Source: Diphasiastrum complanatum (taxonomy: Eukaryota; Streptophyta; Lycopodiopsida; Lycopodiales; Lycopodiaceae). Taken from it: a stretch of DNA of 64,000 nucleotides. Under the pieces are notes generated by a model. The model ran no database searches. It was not told where the DNA came from and saw nothing but the letters and a program-made list of their open reading frames with translations. This document shows positions 56,938 through 64,000 of the stretch, one piece after another (position 1 is the stretch's first letter; each line of letters begins with the position of its first letter). Location: contig CM055101.1 in assembly GCA_029204225.1 (NCBI GenBank), positions 58,515,579-58,579,578 of the forward strand, in the 5' to 3' direction. Both the position numbers and the translations under genes were made by a program.

Positions 56938-57290
56938 GATTTGATTGACTTCAATTGAAACTCACAAAGGTCTCACACTTGTAGTGTTTCACTCAAATTG
57001 ATTTCTAATCCAACAAATGGACTTATAATCACAGTTCTATCACTCCCTTGCAAAGTTGGAATGAAGATAAGATGAAGTGAAAACTACTTTCAAACAAATA
57101 TTGCCAAGAAATGGATTTGATTGTCTCTAGAAACTCACTAAGGTCTCTTTCTTGTAGTGTTTCACTCAAATTAGATTTCTAATCCAACAAATGGACTTAT
57201 AATCTCAGTTCTAGCACTCCCTATCAAAGTTGGAATGAAGATAAGATGATGTGAAATCTACTTACAATCAAATCTTGCCAATTTTGGCTA
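56938..57290. repeat. 176-bp tandem duplication in element D leader
   Basis: Two adjacent copies start near 56938 and 57114. They share gaaactcac-aaggtctc, cttgtagtgtttcactcaaatt and tccaacaaatggacttataatc, with scattered differences. Confidence 0.8.
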
Positions 57291-57316
57291 TTTTTGGACA
57301 AAAAAATGACTTAATC

Positions 57317-58103
57317 CATTAGAGGAGTTCTTAATCCAAAAAAGATCCTTTGTAAAGATTCTTTTTATATTTTTTCTCAAATTTTGCTTACACATGGACC
57401 AATTAAAACACTCAAATTTGAAATCTGAGTAACATAGCTCATTAGAATTGAAAAAAAAAGTATTCTTAATAATGCTATAAGTCGGCGTCGGGGCCAGCCC
57501 ACAAGCATGACATGTTATCTATAGTATAATATGAAATTATCATTAAAAATAGCATAACTTTTTTATCGTAATTTTGATTCGAACACCATTGGAAAGCGCT
57601 CGATGAGAGCTTTCCAACGGTACCCTAGATGACTACTTTCGAGCTACAGTTCAAAAGTTATGGCTAGTCAAAGTCTTCAAAAAAAAAAAGTCAAATATCG
57701 TTCTTGCATGTGGATAGAGCACCCTCTCACAGAGAGGGTGTTTGACTCTATCCACGCACGAGAGCTATATTGAACTTTTTTTTTTGGAAACTTTGACCGG
57801 CCATAACTTTTGAACGATAGCTTAAAAGTAGGTCATGTAGGGTACTGTTGGAAAGCACTCGTCGAGCGCTTTTCAACAGTATAATTTTTGTCTCAATCAA
57901 AACTACGGTTAAAAATTTATGCTATTTTCAATGAACTACAAATGGTAATGTAAATAGAATAGTTAAGCATCGATAGTGCGGGCAGAAATGAAAAAAGAAT
58001 TTGGGCAGAGAATGAATTTATTTTGGTAATTTACATTAATAAACTTGTCAATCTATGTGGCATTCCTTAAAAGGTCTTTTTTGGATTGAGAATTCCTCTA
58101 ATG
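57317..58103. mobile_element. foldback MITE, copy 2
   Basis: cattagaggagttcttaatcc on the left and ggattgagaattcctctaatg on the right. Internally it is collinear with the copy at 43798-44585, including the central palindrome around 57742. It inserted into the leader zone of copia element D. Confidence 0.8.
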
Positions 58104-58535
58104 CTCTTTCTTCCTTCTTGGTGTACTTTCAAGACCTATTTTTAACCTTAATAGGACTTGAACTCAGCCTAGATTAATTAGATTCCATGAAACAAATTCA
58201 AATCTAATCAATGACAAATGATCTTGGTAGATTTTCCTAGGACTTCCACCAGAAATTACACCCACAACTCACAAATTGAATTTATAGTGACCAAATGAAT
58301 GTAGTGCATTTAATGCTGGTTCAGAAGTGCCCACACGTGGTAATAGTACAGAATTTGATCCTGAAGAAGTTTGGGATCAATTCCTACCACCAAAACTTAG
58401 CACCAAACTCGCCCTCACAAGACTAATTTTTAGCACCAAAACTTGCTAAAAATGCATCAATGGCTTATGCTCTTGTACTCGGCTCTGACACCATGTGAAA
58501 GTACTGTACTTTAGGACCATCAGTGGATCTACTTT
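58104..58535 (-). other. copia leader and LTR edge, minus strand
   Basis: At 58481-58493 the inverted sequence of a primer site reads ggctctgacacca, followed by tgtgaaagtactgtactttaggaccat (58494-58520). This matches the inverted end of the miniature element's LTR. Beyond about 58535 the match is lost. Confidence 0.55.
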
Positions 58536-58979
58536 GCATGGAGTCTTGTAAGAATTTATTGTCATTGGAATGAGAATCCTTGGAGAACTTCTTATCATTT
58601 CTATATACTATTTTATTGCTCAAATCGTGTGTTGGGTTCTTGAAGCAATTTGATGTTGAATGACGCAAATTGTGAATGTGAGCAAGAGTTTTATGTTATA
58701 GATCTGCAGTTTGTGAGTAGTAACCTTGTAAGAAGCACAATAAGTGAATAGATCTTATCCATAGTTAACCAAGTGACAGGCCCGAGCTATGATGTTGAAT
58801 GCTCAAGAATTAGATTGTTAATTTCTTCTTGCCATGTTCCATTCATTGTGGAAATGTTGATGGAAAGGGATCTATTGTGAGAAACAAGTATCTTTGGTTA
58901 ATTTGAATAGAAGCGATAGGATTTCTAAATGGCAGATTCTAGTTCTAAGCAAATGTTGATGACAAATGAGAGAAATCTG

Positions 58980-59763
58980 TACTAGAAATAAGTTTTGAAG
59001 CAAACACCCGTCAGAAGTCCTTCCTCATCATTGTAATCCATTCCAGGCACCAAGTCTTCGGTTTCAAAATCTATAATGTTAGAGAATTCAAAAATTGTGC
59101 CGGATAATAAACAAAGCACCTCATCCTCACGACAATAAAAAAAACTACACAAATCGTTATAGTAATATATCGTCATTTATATGGTAAACTGGAAAATAAA
59201 AAAACATTTAGTTTCAACATCAGACATTGATTCATCAGCAGTAAAACTCGCGCCAATGAAAGAATCCCTAAGCACTTGAGTATCAACATCAAGAAAATCA
59301 CTATTTTTATCAGGGGTGTCAAAAAGGAATTGACTAATGTCTTTGAAGGATGATGGGATTGAGGATGAAGCAATCTAAAGATATCTTCCTCATCGTCTGG
59401 GATCTAAACTAACAGCAAAATTATAAACCCAATCTAGTATTCAACACATCATGAGCTTGTAAATTGTTCAAACAATCTAGTATGCATCCTATCTAGTCCG
59501 TGCTTGAACTGCGGAAAGAAATGGACCAGGTCAGTAAAATGCATGAATGAGAGATGACCTATGGAGATCATAGGGATACTGACTATATCTCTGAATCTAA
59601 CATAGTGGTCATAAAAGACTTCAACATTGGGTTGCGCAGTCTTGAAAACATGTAGAAAAGACTGGAAGAGGGATTGAAAGTAGTGTAAGTTCTCTGAAAT
59701 TCCAAACTCAGTCAAAAATGCACTTAGGGTGCTCTCACGGCTAGATCCGGAAGAAGACACCAT
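58980..59763 (-). pseudogene. unidentified minus-strand gene-like segment
   Basis: The first open stretch starts at about 59763 (MVSSSGSSRESTLSAFLTEF) and runs 105 codons to 59449. A further 66-codon minus-strand stretch (about 59380-59178) is acidic (FLFDTPDKNSDFLDVDTQVL, MSDVETK), and 59176-58982 gives FETEDLVPGMDYNDEEG. Sequences resembling splice acceptors (ttttccag, gtttag) lie between them. I do not recognise the protein. It could be a decayed host gene or a transposon gene. 58536-58979 and 59764-60479 show nothing else. Confidence 0.35.
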
Positions 59764-60479
59764 CTCTAGCAAATATTGCTTCTGTGTGCGAGGTAAACAA
59801 AACGAAAAAAATTGTTTGTTAAGAACACGCACATGAGCGATACATATGAAATTAGAACTTTGAATACCGAACTTGTGCGCACATAGACTACTACCTACTG
59901 AAGAACAAACACCTACTAGTGCGCACAAGAGCGATATTTGCAAAAATCGAGAAAAAAAAACAAAAAAAATAATCGAGTTGCATGTCTGTTATATGTTATT
60001 TTTCACACGTGCGAGTCAATGGTCAACGAGACACATGTTGCCTCCCTATTATTCCATAGTATGAAACACTTGTGAGCTATCAATTTGACACATGCCATAG
60101 TCTCATTGGGTCATACATGGACACGATATCGCTCCTGTGCGACCGCCTTCAATTCCTAGTACATTGTTTCACACATAAGTGATATTCCGTACTATTCCAT
60201 ACATATCACTTCTCTGCGACCCGCTCTATACCACTCTTGCTCATTTCTCTCCTATTGTGCACAAGTCCAATATCTCGACATCTTAGCAATATGGATAGGA
60301 AAAGCATACGAGGAAAGATTTTTTCTTTTCCGGTTCTGCCTTAGGGCCTCCCACTGCCTTGAATCCTCCAAGGCAATTGAGAAGGCGTAAACGCAACGGG
60401 TGGTTGTCTGAGATTCACAAATATCAGAGGTCAACCAACCTACTAATTCCCATAGCACCCTTCTACCGTTATGTTCACC

Positions 60480-61608
60480 AGAGCATTAGGAATGATCTTG
60501 GCAGCTTTGTAAGGTCCACACTTGCAACATGTGAGAATAGAAATAGGTTCTTGCATGGTGTCATGTGTTGTGAAGCACCTGAATCAAGATACCATTGATA
60601 GGCATCTCTACTTGGTTGGTCTTGTACCATCAGCGCCTTGTCATCCTCTTGGGAATTTTTGACAGAGTCAGAACCTCTGTCTTCGTGCTGCTACATCTTC
60701 TTCCTCACTTCATTGTGCTTGAGGATATGACAATCCTTGATGTCATGATTTGTTCTTTTGCAATATCTGCAAAAGAATTTGGTTTTGGAAGGATGTTACT
60801 GTCTGTGTTGTTGTTGTTGTTGCATTGAATCTGGCTGCTCTACCTTTGTCTTCTTGTCCTTGAAGTTCTTCTCCTTGGACTGATGTTTATTAGAGTACAA
60901 TGCCATTGACTTTGTACTCGTTGTGGATAAGCTTTTTCTCTTGACTTCTTCCCGCAATAGGCTTGTTGTCAACAGTGCAAGAGTATTGCTTAGAAGCAAT
61001 ACTAGGTTTTCATAGGAGGATGGAAGACTGGCAAGAAGAGACATTGTTGAGTCTTCTTCTAATATAGGGGAACCTATTGTAGCAAGTTGATTCAACAGTT
61101 GTTTGAATTCGTTCAGGTGATCGCTGACTGAGGTGGCTTCACATCTTGAGTGTAAGTACCTTCTTCTTTAGAAAGAGACAAGTCGATACATCTGAAGTCT
61201 CATAGATATTGTTAGGATATCCCACGCTTCTTTGGAGGTAGTGTTGTTTGATACATGAGCAATCTGAGTGTCCTTCAGATTCAAGGAAACAATGGCAAGT
61301 GCTTTGCCATCCTTTGCTTCCCATGCTGGGAGCAATTCAGATTCTGCCGGTCTGGCTATTGAACTATTTACGTATCCCTATAGCTCCTTCTCGATTAAGA
61401 TCATTCTCATCTTGAATTTCCACATGTGGAACTCATCTTCGTTGAACTTGTTGATCAGACGGATCTTTGTGGTTCAACCTTTCATTATAATTGAGGAACA
61501 GATATTACACAACAGAATATGAACTAGCTCTAGAAAAACAAGAACGTATTAGGTTCCTATATATCCTAGACTCTAGTAATCCGAAAATACCTTGGTCTGA
61601 TACCACTC
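60480..61608 (-). pseudogene. copia family C gag and protease fragment
   Basis: Read right to left: an inverted primer site near 61594 (tggtatcagacc on the minus strand), a leader matching copia C at 47 kb, and gag from about 61480 with several stops (FHMWKFKMRMIL-like, then SSYENLVLLLSNTLALL and a Gln run). The knuckle CRYCKRTNHDIKDC is at about 60755. The protease motif is WYLDSGASQHMTPC at about 60590, here with its Asp intact. It ends near 60480. Non-functional. Confidence 0.8.
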
Positions 61609-61692
61609 TGTTGGCTTAGATGTTGATGCCAACTGATCAAACAAATACCTATTAAAAGATCTTGGATTACTTGGAGAACAGATAATAATGAT
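61609..61692 (-). repeat. LTR stub of copia C
   Basis: It lies on the LTR side of the primer site and ends (minus strand) in gccaaca. It is interrupted at 61693 by the LTR of element E. Confidence 0.5.
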
Positions 61693-62443
61693 TGTTAAAA
61701 TATTACTTCCAACTTGTCTGACTACTTCGATGAGTGACAAACTCAGCTACCTCTATCCGAAGTGTCCGAAGTATCCTTGAAAATGGTCAAATTGGTCAAA
61801 CTTTTTGTAAATAGATTGGACTTCCATGTGAATGAGTTATTACTCACACATGTCAAGATACCATTCACACGTGTGGATAAGCTTCTAGAAGATAAGATAG
61901 GAAGATTCCATTAGATCCTATTTTATAGGAAATATTCCTATAAACGTGGAAGACCAGCTTTTTGTTTTCTAGCCAAAGAGAATAGTCAACTTTGGGAAAT
62001 GAGCACATATGGCTCCCATTGGTGGATCTGGATGACTAGGCACTCTTCACACATGTGAAGGCCTGCTGGACAGTACACAGCTCGTGGATGTACTTGATCT
62101 ATAAAGAGATCAACCAAATCAATAACAAGTTGATGTGACATTGGCAAATTCTAGTTTTGTTGAGAGTTCCACATTTGTCTTGAGTTTTGATGAATGAAAT
62201 GCATTTGTAAGTTAATGTACTTTACTCTATGTAAGGCCGTATAGGTACTGTCCTCCACACGTGTGAGGCTTCCCATCCATGTGTTTGATCATTTGATCCA
62301 TTGCTCTTGCTTAAATCATAGTGTAAAACATCTAGATCAAGATCTAACATCTAGAACTTGACAGATCTTTGGATTAAGCAATCAATAACTCTTAATGATT
62401 GATAGTACAATTAATATTTGTCCTTTTTCTCTGAAAATTGACA
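61693..62443 (+). repeat. 5' LTR of copia element E
   Basis: Begins TGTTAAAATATTACTTCC and ends GAAAATTGACA, 751 bp. It is about 90 bp shorter than the D LTR, mostly near its start. It contains cacacgtgtg at 61866-61875 and 62256-62265. Confidence 0.88.
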
Positions 62444-62456
62444 TGGTATCAGAGCC
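62444..62456 (+). promoter_or_regulatory. primer binding site, initiator tRNA-Met type
   Basis: tggtatcagagcc immediately follows the LTR of element E. Confidence 0.88.
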
Positions 62457-63035
62457 AAGTCTAAGAGTGATCTAAATGATTAATAGTACTTGGGAAATCA
62501 TTGACAATTTGTTGTTTTTGAGTTCTCATTTAGAGGACGAGTTCAAAGAGAGAAGTAACATCATTGTTTTTGGTCAAGATCGATTTGTGGGCTGATAAAG
62601 TACTGTCCACATGTGTGAAACCATACAACAACCTTCAAATTAACTTCCATAAGTGTTTTTGATCCAAAAAAGTGCATACTAGTCCAAAATTCAAGGTTTT
62701 TAGTGCATTGTCTAGATCTTGGTTCAATCTATTGAATGCTAATTATTAAATAGTGATTTGAGTCATTGAAGTAATTCATTTTGAAGCATTAGATCAGATC
62801 TTTAAGGCTGATTTGTTCAAAACTTAAGTGTGTGGAATATCAAACCAATTTGAACTAGAATCAATTTCTTTGAGGATTGAATTGCTAGGATATTTGTAGT
62901 TGATCTATTATACCATCATCCAAGTTGAACTAGGATTCATTGGGCCAAGGTTAGAAGCTTCTTGAAAGCTAGAAATCTATCTTAGATCACACCTTATCAA
63001 GAGAACTTTGTGTATCTCATAGGCTTTCATTCAAA

Positions 63036-64000
63036 ATGACATCCTTGGGTGGATATATGTTAGAATCTAGTGAGAAACTAACTTCCACAAACAATTCCAT
63101 TTGGAAAGTAAGAATGGAATCACTACTAGTGGTTTATGATCTCTTTGATATTTTCTTAGGAGTTGAGGAAGAGCCTCAAGCTCCCCAAGAACAACTGAAG
63201 CACAAGAAGAGGGTTAGATTAGCCCTACATTGCTTGAAGTTAAATGTAAGCAATGACCTCTTGAAGGAGGTGGCTTCTTGTACCACATCAAAAGAGGCTT
63301 GGGATTCACTAAAGAACATTCATGAATCCAATAACACTTCAAGAGTGCTTATGCTAAGAAACTTGATCTTGCAAAGCATGAGGAAAGTGGAGAAAATGGA
63401 CAAGAGTATGTCTTTAGGATAAAATCTTTGAACAAAGAATTGGAATCTATAGAAGAGAAGATCCAAGATAATGAACTGGTACAAGTAATCTTGAATGGAT
63501 TAGGAGATGAGTTCTCTAATCTAGTTCAATCTTTTGCTATTCAAGTCCAACTTCCATCAATTGAAAAATTGCATAATATTCTTGTGGCCGAGGAGAGTAA
63601 GATTCTACACCTCAAAACAAGAATGGGGTCCTTATCACTACATAATGGTGATGAGAAAGCAAACTTCACATCTAAAGAAAAGAAAAAGTCTCATCCTTCC
63701 AAGAAGATCCAAGTCAAGGAGGCTGAGGCAAAAGATAGATGACATAGGATCTATTCCATTATGCTTAGGATCATCTAAAAGGATAGATCTTGATAATGTT
63801 TTGTATGTTCCATCCATTACAAAAAACTTGCTTAGTGTTGGTTAATTAATGGACAATGGACTAGATGTACATTTCAAGAATGGAGTGTGTTCCATCTTGA
63901 AAAATAATAAGTGCATAGCTAGTGGCATTAAGCAAGGAAGGCTTTTCAAGTTGGATGCTAATGTGGCTATTGAAACTGTGAATATGGTTAGAGAGGAGTT
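63036..64000 (+). pseudogene. copia E gag with knuckle and protease core deleted
   Basis: ATG 63036 opens gag (MTSLGGYMLESSEKLTSTN, WKVRMESLLVVYDL, LHCLKLNVSNDLLKEV). A frame change near 63415 moves it to the frame with SIEEKIQDNELVQVILNGL and LVQSFAIQVQLPSIEKL. At about 63740 it jumps straight to the end of protease (IGSIPLCLGSSKRIDLDNVL, YVPSITKNLLSVG), so the CCHC knuckle and the protease active site are missing. The reading continues to the window edge in RLFKLDANVAIE, just before integrase. Confidence 0.85.

Larger units (their letters stand above)
61693..64000 (+). mobile_element. plus-strand copia element E, runs off the window
   Basis: 5' LTR 61693-62443, primer site tggtatcagagcc at 62444, a leader to 63035, then gag and part of protease to the window end. 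Same family as element D, in opposite orientation. Confidence 0.85.

Overview
This is nuclear DNA of a land plant with a large, repeat-rich genome. The evidence is Ty1/copia and Ty3/gypsy elements with plant-type tRNA primer sites (iMet-like and Asp-like), DUF659-type hAT and CACTA transposases, and one spliced host gene of the plant folate-biopterin transporter (FBT) family. I cannot fix the lineage; the 15.5 kb intron would suit a conifer, fern or other large-genome plant. Apart from the FBT gene nearly everything is mobile DNA, mostly decayed and nested. I saw no tRNA, rRNA or CRISPR array.

Layout. 1-2.6 kb: decayed gypsy integrase. 2.6-4.2 kb: internally deleted copia. 6.06-12.59 kb: a complete, very young copia element (LTRs identical by eye, 5-bp TSD attac) whose reverse transcriptase is interrupted by a stop and then continues as a long open but scrambled frame. 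13.07-20.04 kb: an old gypsy element with 1-kb LTRs, an Asp-type primer site, two protease-like domains in tandem, a deleted RT, and an extra ORF before the 3' LTR. 20.6-24.0 kb: unidentified minus-strand coding segments, broken. 24.0-28.7 kb: minus-strand copia carrying a nested 1.96-kb miniature LTR element. 28.8-31.1 kb: CACTA transposase remnant, LTR fragment and copia RNase H tail. 33.8-51.3 kb: the FBT gene, five coding exons. Its first intron holds a 6-kb GC-rich hAT element, a foldback MITE, minisatellites, a gypsy tail and a copia pseudo-element. 53.3-64 kb: fragments of several copia families, a second copy of the MITE, an unidentified minus-strand gene-like stretch, and the start of another copia element that runs off the window.

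The only gene likely to serve the host is the FBT transporter: a membrane protein of about 545 residues encoded on the plus strand, with intact frame and consistent splice phases. Transcribing it means crossing about 15 kb of transposons. Several LTR families here share one palindrome, CACACGTGTG (a G-box core), which suggests a common regulatory input.

Limits: all calls come from reading the sequence. LTR edges, TSDs and splice sites were placed by hand, and family assignments rest on motifs rather than searches.
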